Below are positions 7,910 through 14,344 of a stretch of 14,344 nt of DNA, piece by piece. Under the pieces are notes generated by a model. That model was not told the DNA's origin. It did no database searches and saw only the letters and a list, made by a program, of their open reading frames with translations. The stretch is from the NCBI GenBank assembly GCA_021372535.1, contig JAJFUH010000130.1, positions 1 through 14,344 of the forward strand, in the 5' to 3' direction. Each line of letters opens with the position of its first letter. Position 1 is the first letter of the stretch. The position numbers and the translations under genes were made by a program. The stretch is from a bacterium. GTDB lineage: Bacteria > Latescibacterota > Latescibacteria > Latescibacterales > Latescibacteraceae.

Positions 7910-7957
7910 AAAGTGGCAAAGTGGCAAAGAGACAAAGGGACAGAGTGGCAAAGTCAT
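7910..7957. repeat. 8-nt AAAGTGGC array, left flank of the four-helix-bundle gene
   Basis: Six octamers on the plus strand: aaagtggc, aaagtggc, aaagagac, aaagggac, agagtggc, aaagtcat. It lies between the lysA ribosome-binding region and the stop codon of the four-helix-bundle gene (7954-7956), which falls in the last unit. It is the inverse complement of the GYCCCTTT array at 8374-8461. Comparing the outer five units of each arm gives 31 of 40 identical positions. Confidence 0.85.
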
Positions 7958-8367
7958 TGCGATCGTCTTTCGAGTAATTTTTTAGTCAGACTGCTCAGTA
8001 ATCGTTCAAGTTCCCGTGTTGACTCATAGAATGTATCAAATTTGCTTTTATCCATATACCCAAGGTTCAAGGCAATCTCAACCTGGGTTTGCAATTCATA
8101 GAGAGACCCCGTGGCAATCCTTAGAAAACGGATATTTTCACTTGTTGTCGAACGACCGTATCCTTCTGCAATATTACTTGGGATAGAAATTACACACCGT
8201 CTTATCTGTAACATTAAACCGTATGTTTCGTCAGCAGGAAATGATTTAGAGAGTTTATACATATCTGTAACCAGATTCATTGACTTCTGCCATACTATCA
8301 GGTCTCTGAATGTTTTGATTTGTTTGGTACTCTCTTCCATTTTGTTCTGTCCCACTATCTTTTTCAT
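7954..8367 (-). CDS. Four-helix-bundle protein (S23 / 23S rRNA IVP family)
   Basis: 137-aa member of the four-helix-bundle family first seen as ORFs in 23S rRNA intervening sequences and related in fold to Avd of diversity-generating retroelements. The biochemical role of stand-alone members is unknown. The signature is strong: FRDLIVWQKSMNLVTDMYKL (residues 20-39), LMLQIRRCVISIPSNIAEGYGR (51-72), ENIRFLRIATGSLYELQTQV (77-96) and a final amphipathic helix ending LTKKLLERRSQ. The ATG at 8367 has AAAGGGA from the adjacent octamer array about 8 nt upstream as a possible ribosome-binding site; an internal ATG at 8340 (MEESTKQIK) is an alternative with no better site. The gene is intact and lies between dapL and lysA, enclosed by inverted arrays. 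No rRNA, reverse transcriptase or template repeat is nearby. Confidence 0.92.
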   Translation of the reverse strand: MKKIVGQNKMEESTKQIKTFRDLIVWQKSMNLVTDMYKLSKSFPADETYGLMLQIRRCVISIPSNIAEGYGRSTTSENIRFLRIATGSLYELQTQVEIALNLGYMDKSKFDTFYESTRELERLLSSLTKKLLERRSQ

Positions 8368-8373
8368 CTCAAA

Positions 8374-8461
8374 GTCCCTTTGCCCCTTTACCCCTTTGTA
8401 CCTCAGTTTCTTTGTTTCTTTATCACTATGCCCCTCTGTCTCTCTGTCCCTTTGCCCCTTT
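8374..8461. repeat. 8-nt GYCCCTTT array, 11 units
   Basis: Eleven uninterrupted octamers with exact register (88 nt), consensus GYCCCTTT, including gtcccttt, gccccttt, acccctt-t, gtttcttt and gtctctct variants. It starts 7 nt from the start codon of the four-helix-bundle gene and ends 3 nt from the dapL stop codon (8465-8467). Short plus-strand open frames across it come from the repeat and are not genes. Confidence 0.88.
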
Positions 8462-8464
8462 CTC

Positions 8465-9637
8465 TTACATCTTTACCTTTGATAAACGGTCGACTGCTTC
8501 AGCGAGACGTTCCTTCGATGTTGTGACCGTCATCCGGATGTACCCCTCGCCGAACGAGCCGAAGCCAACGCCCGGTGTGGTCACGATTGCGGCTTCCCTG
8601 ATGAGTTTGGCGGTCATCTCTGTCGAGGTATATCCCTTCGGAATGCCGATCCATACATAGAACGAAGCCTTCGGTTTTTCGACATCCCAGCCGAGACGCC
8701 TGAGGCCCCCGACGATCACATCACGGCGCCCGGCGTAGATGCGGTTGTTTTCAGCCACGCAATCCTGGCTCGATTCGAGCGCGGTCATACCCGCATACTG
8801 AATGGCCTGGAAAACGCCCGAGTCAAGGTTGGTCTTGACCTTGCCGAGACCCCTGATGATGTCCGCATTGCCGATTGCCGCTGCGATACGCCAGCCGGTC
8901 ATGTTGTACGTTTTCGAGAGGCTGTAGAGCTCTATGCCCACATCGAGCGCGCCGGGAGTTTCGAGAAACGACTCCGCACGGTACCCGTCGAACGTGACAT
9001 CCGCGTACGCCGCATCATGGACGACGATGATGTTGTATTCCTTCGCGAATTCGACAACCTTTCTGAAAAAAGAGCCTTCGCATGTCGCCGCGGTCGGATT
9101 GTTCGGGTAGTTGATGAACATCATTTTCGCCTTTGCGGCTATATTGGCGGGTATGTTTTCGAGCATGGGAAGGAATCCGTTTTCCTTGAGTAAAGGCATC
9201 AGAAAAGGTGTTCCGCCTGCAAACGTCGTTCCGGCGCTGTATACGGGGTAACCGGGATCGGGTATGAGAACGATGTCACCGGGATTGACAAAGGCGAGCG
9301 GAAGATGTCCCACGCCTTCCTTCGAGCCGATGAGGGTGAGCACCTGGCCGATGGGATCGACCTCGACACCGCGGGTACGTTTATAATAGGAAGCAATGCT
9401 CTTGCGGAAGCCTACCATTCCCGTATATGACGGATACTGGTGGTTCGCCGGATCGTACGCGGTTTCGTTCAGACGGTCGATGATGTGTTTCGGTGTGGGA
9501 AGATCGGGGTCTCCCACACCCAGATTGATGACATCATGCCCCTGACGGATTGCTTCCTGCTTCATCTCATCGATTGCGGCAAACAGATAGGGCGGGAGCT
9601 TGGTGAGACGTTCTGCATACTCGACATTGAGCGCCAT
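8465..9637 (-). CDS. dapL: LL-diaminopimelate aminotransferase
   Basis: 390-aa PLP-dependent class I/II aminotransferase. It closely resembles DapL, which converts tetrahydrodipicolinate directly to LL-diaminopimelate with glutamate as donor, bypassing the succinylase, acetylase and dehydrogenase routes. Features: YAERLTKLPPYLFAAIDEMK and DVINLGVGDPDLPTP at the N-terminus, YPSYTGMVGFRKSIA (68-82), IPDPGYPVYS (125-134), NYPNNPTAA (176-184), and PLP lysine K242 in YSLSKTYNMTGWR. AAAGGAA precedes the ATG. The neighbouring lysA and dapF on the same strand support DapL over other aspartate-family aminotransferases. A TATAAT at 9678-9683 (minus strand) may be a -10 element, but I see no convincing -35. 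Confidence 0.92.
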   Translation of the reverse strand: MALNVEYAERLTKLPPYLFAAIDEMKQEAIRQGHDVINLGVGDPDLPTPKHIIDRLNETAYDPANHQYPSYTGMVGFRKSIASYYKRTRGVEVDPIGQVLTLIGSKEGVGHLPLAFVNPGDIVLIPDPGYPVYSAGTTFAGGTPFLMPLLKENGFLPMLENIPANIAAKAKMMFINYPNNPTAATCEGSFFRKVVEFAKEYNIIVVHDAAYADVTFDGYRAESFLETPGALDVGIELYSLSKTYNMTGWRIAAAIGNADIIRGLGKVKTNLDSGVFQAIQYAGMTALESSQDCVAENNRIYAGRRDVIVGGLRRLGWDVEKPKASFYVWIGIPKGYTSTEMTAKLIREAAIVTTPGVGFGSFGEGYIRMTVTTSKERLAEAVDRLSKVKM

Positions 9638-9719
9638 TGATTGTTCCTTTCATGACATGTTAAATGTATTATTGGGTATTATATGGTCATTTCCGTAATA
9701 AATTGTTGTAAATCATGAG

Positions 9720-10604
9720 TTATACTGCCGCCTCCGGAGATGATCCGTCCATCTGCCGGCGGCTTTCACGGGTAACGAGCAGCGCCCCGCCGATGAGAAC
9801 CATACTTCCGCCGATCACCTGAAGAATGGTAGGTACTGCGCCGAGAACGACAAATCCTAACAGCGTAGTTACCACGACCTCGATCATCATAATGACACTT
9901 GCTGCGCCCGTTTTGATATACCGCATACCGTACACGAGCGCAAATTGGGCGAGTATGCCGAGGCCCGCCGCCAGGAGCATATAGATACTTCCGATGAAAT
10001 CGGGTATTTCGGCGCCAAAAGCAAGCAGAGGCAGCGACAGAATGAGCCCTGCAAGCGATGTGAAAAACATGATGGTCCACGAGTCATCGGTGAATCTCAG
10101 CTTACGGACGAACGACACCCCGACGCCTGCCGTGAGGGCATTCAGCATTCCCCACACATAGCCGATTTTCAGATTGAACGATCCGGGATTCATCATGATG
10201 AAAACTCCCGCAAAACTCCATAAAAGAAGAAATACGACCAGACGTGTTGTTTTTTCATGGAAGAAGAGAGCCGAAATGGTCACCGCGAAAAGCGGGAATG
10301 TATATTTGAGAATGACCGCTTCCGCCAGTGAGATGCTTGACACCGCAAGAAAATAGAATATTCCGCCGAGGCTCGCCGCGACTGCCCGTCCCACGAGAAG
10401 CGGATAGTTCACCGGCCGTATCCGGACATCCCCGAGCCATATGAGGGGGATGAAGATAAGCGTCGAAATCCCGTACCGGACGCATATTATCATACCGACA
10501 GGCACAGTCGCTGAAGCCATGCGGACAAAGAGGGCCATGACCGCAAACATGACCGCTCCCGTGACCATCATGACCGAACCGGTTATATCTTTGCGGATAA
10601 GCAT
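9720..10604 (-). CDS. EamA/DMT-family transporter
   Basis: 294-aa inner-membrane protein of the drug/metabolite transporter superfamily with about ten hydrophobic helices arranged as two EamA repeats (roughly residues 8-135 and 147-280). Typical features are the conserved first helix GAVMFAVMALFVRMAS, the RYGIS segment in helix 2, AVSSISLAEAVILKYTFPLF near the end of repeat 1, and the matching GMRYIKTGAASVIMMIEVVVTTLLGF in repeat 2. The substrate cannot be read from the sequence; family members export amino acids, nucleosides or other metabolites. The start is 2 nt downstream of the trmB-like stop codon, so the two genes form one operon and the regulator probably controls the transporter. Confidence 0.93.
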   Translation of the reverse strand: MLIRKDITGSVMMVTGAVMFAVMALFVRMASATVPVGMIICVRYGISTLIFIPLIWLGDVRIRPVNYPLLVGRAVAASLGGIFYFLAVSSISLAEAVILKYTFPLFAVTISALFFHEKTTRLVVFLLLWSFAGVFIMMNPGSFNLKIGYVWGMLNALTAGVGVSFVRKLRFTDDSWTIMFFTSLAGLILSLPLLAFGAEIPDFIGSIYMLLAAGLGILAQFALVYGMRYIKTGAASVIMMIEVVVTTLLGFVVLGAVPTILQVIGGSMVLIGGALLVTRESRRQMDGSSPEAAV

Positions 10605-10606
10605 TT

Positions 10607-11335
10607 TTACGTTTTCCCGCTTTCCCTGATTCTGATGATTTCATGTTCGATATACCGCAGGCTTATGAAAACCAGGCTTCTGTTACGGGTCCAGGCGGCG
10701 ATATCACCGCTTTCACCGGAACATTCGCCTGTCAGCACCTCACTCTGGTCACGGACGACTGTGATTCCCCGGCCTTTGAATTCCCAGTCGGCAAGGTGGC
10801 GGTGACGGTAGATTTCAGCGTTCCCGACCGATTGTTCACCGAATGTGATGATACGGACCCGTACGTCGCGTGCTGCCGCCCCGGCAAGATCATCCCGGAG
10901 CATCGGTAACTCCTCATCCCAGATTGAGACATCGAGTTTTAATTCTGCACCCCGTATCATTTCTCCGGCTTTACTTAAAATCTTTTCATACCCGCTGATA
11001 TTAAAGATGTAATCGACACGCACGGTCTGTGAATCCTCTTTCAGGAGTGTTTCGAGGGTTTTCACCGACAATTCGAAATCCTGCGAGAGCCGTCGTATGA
11101 ACTCATCGGGAGGGACAGGGACATACCGCACGGGAGTACCCTCGACCGGAAGAACGAGACCTTTCCGCTTGAGCCGCTCGATGCACTCGTATATTTTCGA
11201 CCGCGGAATACCCGACCGTCCCGAAAGTTCGTACCCGGTGAGGGGGTTTTCACCCACAAGAGCTGCATATGCCCTCGATTCATAGAGGGAAAATCCCAGC
11301 CCGGTCATGATCGATTCTATGTGTTCGATATTCAT
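10607..11335 (-). CDS. TrmB-family transcriptional regulator
   Basis: 242-aa regulator with an N-terminal winged helix (about residues 5-75) beginning IESIMTGLGFSLYESRAYAAL, with recognition helix in SGRSGIPRSKIYECIERLKRKGLV, followed by a wing ending VEGTPVRYVPVPP. The C-terminal part (about 105-240) is the PLD-like domain of TrmB proteins: YEKILSKAGEMIRGAELKLDVSIWDEEL, then VRVRIITFGEQ, ending EHEIIRIRESGK. TrmB proteins sense sugars or related ligands and repress or activate adjacent transporter genes; the ligand here is unknown. It is co-transcribed with the EamA gene from the promoter at 11371-11399. The family is best known in archaea but is also common in bacteria. Confidence 0.9.
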   Translation of the reverse strand: MNIEHIESIMTGLGFSLYESRAYAALVGENPLTGYELSGRSGIPRSKIYECIERLKRKGLVLPVEGTPVRYVPVPPDEFIRRLSQDFELSVKTLETLLKEDSQTVRVDYIFNISGYEKILSKAGEMIRGAELKLDVSIWDEELPMLRDDLAGAAARDVRVRIITFGEQSVGNAEIYRHRHLADWEFKGRGITVVRDQSEVLTGECSGESGDIAAWTRNRSLVFISLRYIEHEIIRIRESGKT

Positions 11336-11347
11336 ACATCCGCCTTA

Positions 11348-11370
11348 TTGGTAACCACCACGGTAGTCAA
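11348..11370. promoter_or_regulatory. Candidate operator of the trmB-eamA operon
   Basis: TTGGTAACC (11348-11356), 5 nt, then GGTAGTCAA (11362-11370) form an imperfect dyad with outer TTG/CAA and inner ACC/GGT pairing (6 of 9 positions). It lies directly downstream of the -10 box and covers the expected start site, a position where a bound regulator would repress. Confidence 0.45.
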
Positions 11371-11399
11371 TATATAATATACAGCTTTATTTTTGTCAA
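11371..11399 (-). promoter_or_regulatory. Sigma70-like promoter of the trmB-eamA operon
   Basis: On the minus strand TTGACA (11394-11399) and TATATA (11371-11376) are separated by exactly 17 bp. The -35 is a perfect consensus. The expected start is near 11364, about 30 nt before the regulator ATG. A dyad lies over the start site, and TAACC-T-GGTTA (11408-11418) lies just upstream of the -35. Confidence 0.65.
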
Positions 11400-11407
11400 G
11401 CATTTTT

Positions 11408-11418
11408 GTAACCTGGTT
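11408..11418. promoter_or_regulatory. TAACC-T-GGTTA palindrome upstream of the -35
   Basis: A perfect 5-1-5 palindrome sharing the TAACC core with the downstream dyad at 11348-11370. The two sites bracket the trmB promoter and could be a paired operator; this is inference from position and sequence only. Confidence 0.35.
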
Positions 11419-11469
11419 ATTCAATTCCTGGATATAACTTATAAATGAGAAATGTATTACACGGTGAAG

Positions 11470-11565
11470 TGTCATTCCCGTGAAAACGGGAATCCATTAT
11501 TTAATGATCCCCAAAAAGTAATGGTAATACTGGATTCCCAATTCACTCCGTTCTTGGGAATGACA
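11470..11565. mobile_element. 96-bp MITE/REP-like palindromic element
   Basis: Perfect 10-bp terminal inverted repeats TGTCATTCCC (11470-11479) and GGGAATGACA (11556-11565). Inside, ATTCCCGT-GAAA-ACGGGAAT (11474-11493) is a perfect 8-bp hairpin with a GAAA loop, and ATTCCCAA (11534-11541) with TTGGGAAT (11554-11561) is a second hairpin. GGGAATCCA (11488-11496) also pairs with TGGATTCCC (11531-11539). The GTCATTCCCG-n-CGGGAATCC type occurs as a dispersed non-coding repeat in many bacteria. No transposase gene is present, so movement would need one elsewhere. Confidence 0.75.
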
Positions 11566-11668
11566 ACACACGTATAGCAAATTAGTAATTATGCACTCAT
11601 TGCATGATCAGATTTTATTTTTTTTTGCGATCCAGTAAAGAGTCTGGATTATTCATGTAAATATTTTT

Positions 11669-11690
11669 ACCACCAAGACACCAATAGACA
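11669..11690. repeat. 8-nt ACCACCAAG-type array
   Basis: accaccaa, gacaccaa, tagaca: two and a half octamers in register, similar in style to the CACGAAG array at 4984-5015 but with CCAA instead of CGAA. Confidence 0.45.
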
Positions 11691-11759
11691 TGATAGATTA
11701 TTTATACTATCTTAAGAAGTTATTAATAGTCAATTAAAAAGATATAATTAAATTTCATA

Positions 11760-11787
11760 TCCGCGTCAATCCGCCCAATCCGCGTTT
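11760..11787. repeat. TCCGCG-type 9-10-nt array
   Basis: tccgcgtcaa, tccgcccaa, tccgcgttt: three units beginning TCCGC at 10- and 9-nt spacing, a GC-rich island in AT-rich DNA 34 bp from the priA stop codon. Confidence 0.5.
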
Positions 11788-11821
11788 TATCAAAATGTGT
11801 GAATAAACCGGGCTGATTCCC

Positions 11822-14251
11822 TCACACAATCTCCACCGGATCGACATCGATATCGACAGTCACCGCTGTCCCGTGCATTTTATCCGCGATGTTCCTGAGG
11901 AACGGACGGAGATATGAGAGTTTGCCGGACTTGATGAGTATGAATTTGCGGTAGCGGCCCCTTATCCGCGCAATGGGAGCGTCTACGGGACCCATGATTT
12001 CGGTTCCTCCGGGGCTGTTCGCGGTCAGATACTGTACGATATCCTCAGCCGGTTTGTCGAGTGAATTACGGTCGTCGGACGAAAGCTCCAGCAATGACAG
12101 CCGTGAGAATGGTGGGAATCCCAGCTCTTCTCGTTCGTTCATCTCATGGTCGGCAAATGATTCGAAATCCTGCCGTGATGCAGCGGAAATAGCGTAATTA
12201 TCCGGTTGAAATGTCTGGATAACGACCGTACCGGGGATGCTGCCCCTTCCCGCGCGGCCTGCCACCTGGGTCACGAGCTGAAAAGTGCGCTCGCCCGCCC
12301 TGAAATCGGGGATATGGAGCGAAAGATCTGCGGATATGACGCCGACGAGCGTTACATCGGGGATGTCGTGTCCTTTTGCGACCATCTGTGTGCCTATTAG
12401 GATGGACGCGGAACCGTTTCTGAATTCGTCGAGCAGCCTGAAATGGGCGTCATGTGACTGTGTCGTGTCGGAATCCATGCGGACGATCGAGTCTTTGCCG
12501 GTGATTGTCTCCAGTTCTTTTTCGATGCGCTGAGTACCCATTCCACGGTACTGGAGATCGGAAGAACCGCATTCCGGGCAGTGTTCGAGAATGATCCGTG
12601 AATGTCCGCACAGGTGGCATACGGCGAGCCGTTTTGACGAATGGTAGGTGAGTCCGATGGCGCACCGCGGGCAGCTCAGCACATATCCGCAGCTTTTGCA
12701 CCGGATAACCGTGGCGAACCCGCGGTGGTTGATGAGAATGATGGATTTTTCGCCCCGCCCGATACGGTTCTTTATTTCCTCCCTGAGCCTTCCGGAGAGG
12801 GATGAATGGTTTCCGGATGCCCATTCTTCCTTCATATCCACGAGGATGACGGAAGGAAGCGGCCGCGCATCGACACGCTCTTTCAGCGACGAAAGCGCAT
12901 ATTTGCCCGTGACGGCATTATGCCAGGTTTCTAGCGAGGGTGTCGCCGATCCGAGCACGACGGGGATTCCGAGCATGGTTCCCCTGACAACCGCTACATC
13001 GCGGGCATGGTAGCGCGGCGAAGTATCCGTCTGTTTGTAGGAAGAGTCATGCTCTTCATCGACAATGATGATGCCGGGATCGGGAACGGGGGCGAATACC
13101 GCGGAGCGGGGGCCTATGACAACATCCCGGGCGCCGTCGTGGATAAGCCGCCACGAGTCGTACCGCTCTCCGGGACTCATGGCAGAATGGAGCACGGCTA
13201 CCCGGCCCGGAAATACGGACGAGAAAAAGCGCGTGGTCTGGGGTGTCAGCGAAATCTCGGGAACGAGAATGATCGCGCCTTTTCCTCTCCTGAGCGCTTC
13301 CCTGACAAGTTCGATATAGACCCGTGTTTTCCCGCTCCCGGTGATTCCCTTGAGGAGCACAGGCCGCGGCCTGGAAGCGACGGCTTCATTCATGATAGCG
13401 GCGACCGCTTCGTTCTGGGCGACGGTGAGCGGGTGATCCGCCTCGATGAATTCCTGGCTGAGTATGCCGGATTCCCTCGTTATTTCAACCTCCTCATAGA
13501 GTGCAAGGCCTGCATCGACAAGGGAATTGACAACGCCCCGTGAAAAGCCGTGCCGTTCGAGGATTTCCTGGAGGGGGACGCCCGCTGGATGTTTGAGGAG
13601 CTCTTCGAGACACAGGAGTTGCTTTTTTGCCTGACGGGGCAGGTTGACCGGTGTATCGGGAACAGGCCTCACATACCGTTCGGTTTTTATTCTCAGGGAA
13701 GGTGTCGTAATCTCACGTTCAAGACGGACAAGGCCTTTGTTTTCGAGCGAGCGGAGAATACCGGAGACTTTGAATTTGAGTGTCCGTTCGAGATGTTTGA
13801 GTGTTACTGTCCTGTAGTCATCGAGCCGTTCGAGAACCGTTTTCTGACGGCTGGTCAGGACGATTCCGCTTTCATCCGGCTGTATGGTTCTTGAGACCTT
13901 TACCTGTGACCGGATCATGGTGCCGTGCGGCATGGCCACCTTGAGCACCTCACCGGTGGTGGACACATAATAATCCGCGACCCATTTTGCCAGTTCGAGC
14001 ATAGTGCTGTTGAAAACCGGCTCGGTATCCAGTATGTCTTCAAGCGGTTTGATCGTGTCAAGGGGAACATCGCCCGGGTTGTCCGAAAGCCCGACGATAA
14101 AACCGGTCAGCAGCCTGCGGCCAAACGGTACGAGCGCCCGTCTGCCAACCTCTGCCGATGGCTGTATGTCCACGGGGATACTATAGGTGAAATATGTATT
14201 GACAGGAACGGGAAGCGCGACCGATGCGAAAAGGGAAGTTGTGCTGGTCAT
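11822..14251 (-). CDS. priA: Primosomal protein N' (replication restart helicase PriA)
   Basis: 809-aa 3'-to-5' superfamily 2 DNA helicase that recognises collapsed forks and D-loops and reloads the replicative helicase. The N-terminal fork-binding domain starts FASVALPVPVNTYFTYSIP with VPFGRRLLTGFIVG. A winged-helix region follows (about 130-260). Helicase motifs: Walker A GITGSGKT (302-309), VPEISLTPQ (330-338), DEEH (398-401), GSATPS (434-439), GTQMVAKGHD (620-629) and QVAGRAGRG (662-670). The zinc-binding insertion has eight cysteines (C518, C521, C527, C530, C545, C548, C558, C561). The C-terminal domain is complete. The length is somewhat above E. coli PriA (732), as in many other phyla. 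No clear Shine-Dalgarno precedes the ATG at 14251. Confidence 0.97.
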   Translation of the reverse strand: MTSTTSLFASVALPVPVNTYFTYSIPVDIQPSAEVGRRALVPFGRRLLTGFIVGLSDNPGDVPLDTIKPLEDILDTEPVFNSTMLELAKWVADYYVSTTGEVLKVAMPHGTMIRSQVKVSRTIQPDESGIVLTSRQKTVLERLDDYRTVTLKHLERTLKFKVSGILRSLENKGLVRLEREITTPSLRIKTERYVRPVPDTPVNLPRQAKKQLLCLEELLKHPAGVPLQEILERHGFSRGVVNSLVDAGLALYEEVEITRESGILSQEFIEADHPLTVAQNEAVAAIMNEAVASRPRPVLLKGITGSGKTRVYIELVREALRRGKGAIILVPEISLTPQTTRFFSSVFPGRVAVLHSAMSPGERYDSWRLIHDGARDVVIGPRSAVFAPVPDPGIIIVDEEHDSSYKQTDTSPRYHARDVAVVRGTMLGIPVVLGSATPSLETWHNAVTGKYALSSLKERVDARPLPSVILVDMKEEWASGNHSSLSGRLREEIKNRIGRGEKSIILINHRGFATVIRCKSCGYVLSCPRCAIGLTYHSSKRLAVCHLCGHSRIILEHCPECGSSDLQYRGMGTQRIEKELETITGKDSIVRMDSDTTQSHDAHFRLLDEFRNGSASILIGTQMVAKGHDIPDVTLVGVISADLSLHIPDFRAGERTFQLVTQVAGRAGRGSIPGTVVIQTFQPDNYAISAASRQDFESFADHEMNEREELGFPPFSRLSLLELSSDDRNSLDKPAEDIVQYLTANSPGGTEIMGPVDAPIARIRGRYRKFILIKSGKLSYLRPFLRNIADKMHGTAVTVDIDVDPVEIV

Positions 14252-14286
14252 CGTGACTGTAATAAGAGGTTATGGTAAGTATGCGG

Positions 14287-14300
14287 AAAACGTACGTTTT
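14287..14300. promoter_or_regulatory. Perfect 14-bp palindrome upstream of priA
   Basis: AAAACGTACGTTTT is a perfect palindrome 36 bp upstream of the priA start. On the minus strand TTGTCA (14302-14307) lies just before it and a weak -10 (CATACT) about 18 bp further on, so the palindrome would lie in the promoter spacer, a typical operator position. The promoter call is weak; the palindrome itself is certain. Confidence 0.4.
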
Positions 14301-14344
14301 TTGACAAAAAGCGGGTCTTCATGAACCTTTGCTTATCCAGAAAA

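Larger units (their letters stand above)
11566..11821. other. AT-rich gene-free stretch downstream of priA
   Basis: Together with 11336-11565 this forms a gap of about 490 bp with no credible coding frame. This part is AT-rich and contains two short repeat arrays (11669-11690 and 11760-11787), listed separately. I see no clear terminator for priA. Confidence 0.6.

Noticed and set aside
7954-8367. Accessory protein (Avd) of a diversity-generating retroelement
   Set aside because: The family is related in fold, but no reverse transcriptase, template repeat or variable repeat is in the window.
8374-8461. CRISPR array
   Set aside because: The unit is only 8 nt with no spacers; there are no cas genes.
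7910-8461. A true 23S rRNA intervening sequence
   Set aside because: The element lies between dapL and lysA; no rRNA sequence flanks it.
8320-8660. Short plus-strand open frames across the octamer array
   Set aside because: Composition (Leu-Cys-Pro-Ser-rich) is the direct translation of the repeat; they overlap the dapL and four-helix-bundle genes in antisense.
13007-13543. 178-codon plus-strand open frame opposite priA
   Set aside because: Antisense to the helicase domain of an intact priA.

Overview
The window is a bacterial chromosome segment of moderate GC content. It carries core housekeeping genes, with very little gene space between them except where short repeats have accumulated. 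Almost all protein genes are on the minus strand; only a mazEF-type toxin-antitoxin pair, the RNase P RNA gene and one membrane-protein gene are on the plus strand. I cannot name the organism. Lysine synthesis by the LL-diaminopimelate aminotransferase (DapL) route, a seryl-tRNA synthetase with the TLNNT and RREAGTYGKDTKGL signatures, a four-helix-bundle (S23/IVP family) gene and many unrelated short intergenic repeat arrays fit an uncultured bacterium of an environmental phylum (FCB/PVC-like or Chloroflexi-adjacent). That placement is a guess.

Left part (1-2120, plus strand): a promoter and a mazE-like/mazF operon with an ATGA overlap, then rnpB (class A RNase P RNA, about 773-1214), then an uncharacterised six-helix membrane protein whose apparent start lies inside a 7-nt tandem repeat. 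A 10-bp hairpin terminator with A and U runs on both sides (2091-2120) separates it from the convergent minus-strand genes.

Central part (2140-9637, minus strand, transcribed from high to low coordinates): dapL, a four-helix-bundle gene, lysA, eno, serS, dapF, a NifU C-terminal-domain (Nfu) gene and a small HTH-like protein. DapL, DapF and LysA are three successive steps from tetrahydrodipicolinate to lysine, and DapF also supplies meso-diaminopimelate for peptidoglycan. Enolase and SerRS are unrelated housekeeping enzymes in between. The junctions carry short-period arrays: 8-nt CCCTTTG-type arrays at the 3' end of lysA and on both sides of the four-helix-bundle gene, and an inverted CACGAAG-type array between eno and serS.

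Right part (9720-14344, minus strand): a TrmB-family regulator and an EamA/DMT transporter form a two-gene operon behind a good sigma70-like promoter with dyad elements around it. A roughly 490-bp gene-free stretch follows, holding a 96-bp MITE/REP-like palindromic element and two more short repeat arrays. Then comes full-length priA, with a 14-bp perfect palindrome upstream.

The most unusual feature is the four-helix-bundle gene enclosed by inverted octamer arrays that fill the whole space between dapL and lysA. It resembles the 23S rRNA intervening-sequence organisation (four-helix-bundle ORF between complementary ends), but between protein genes. More broadly, nearly every large intergenic gap holds a different 7-10-nt-period array.
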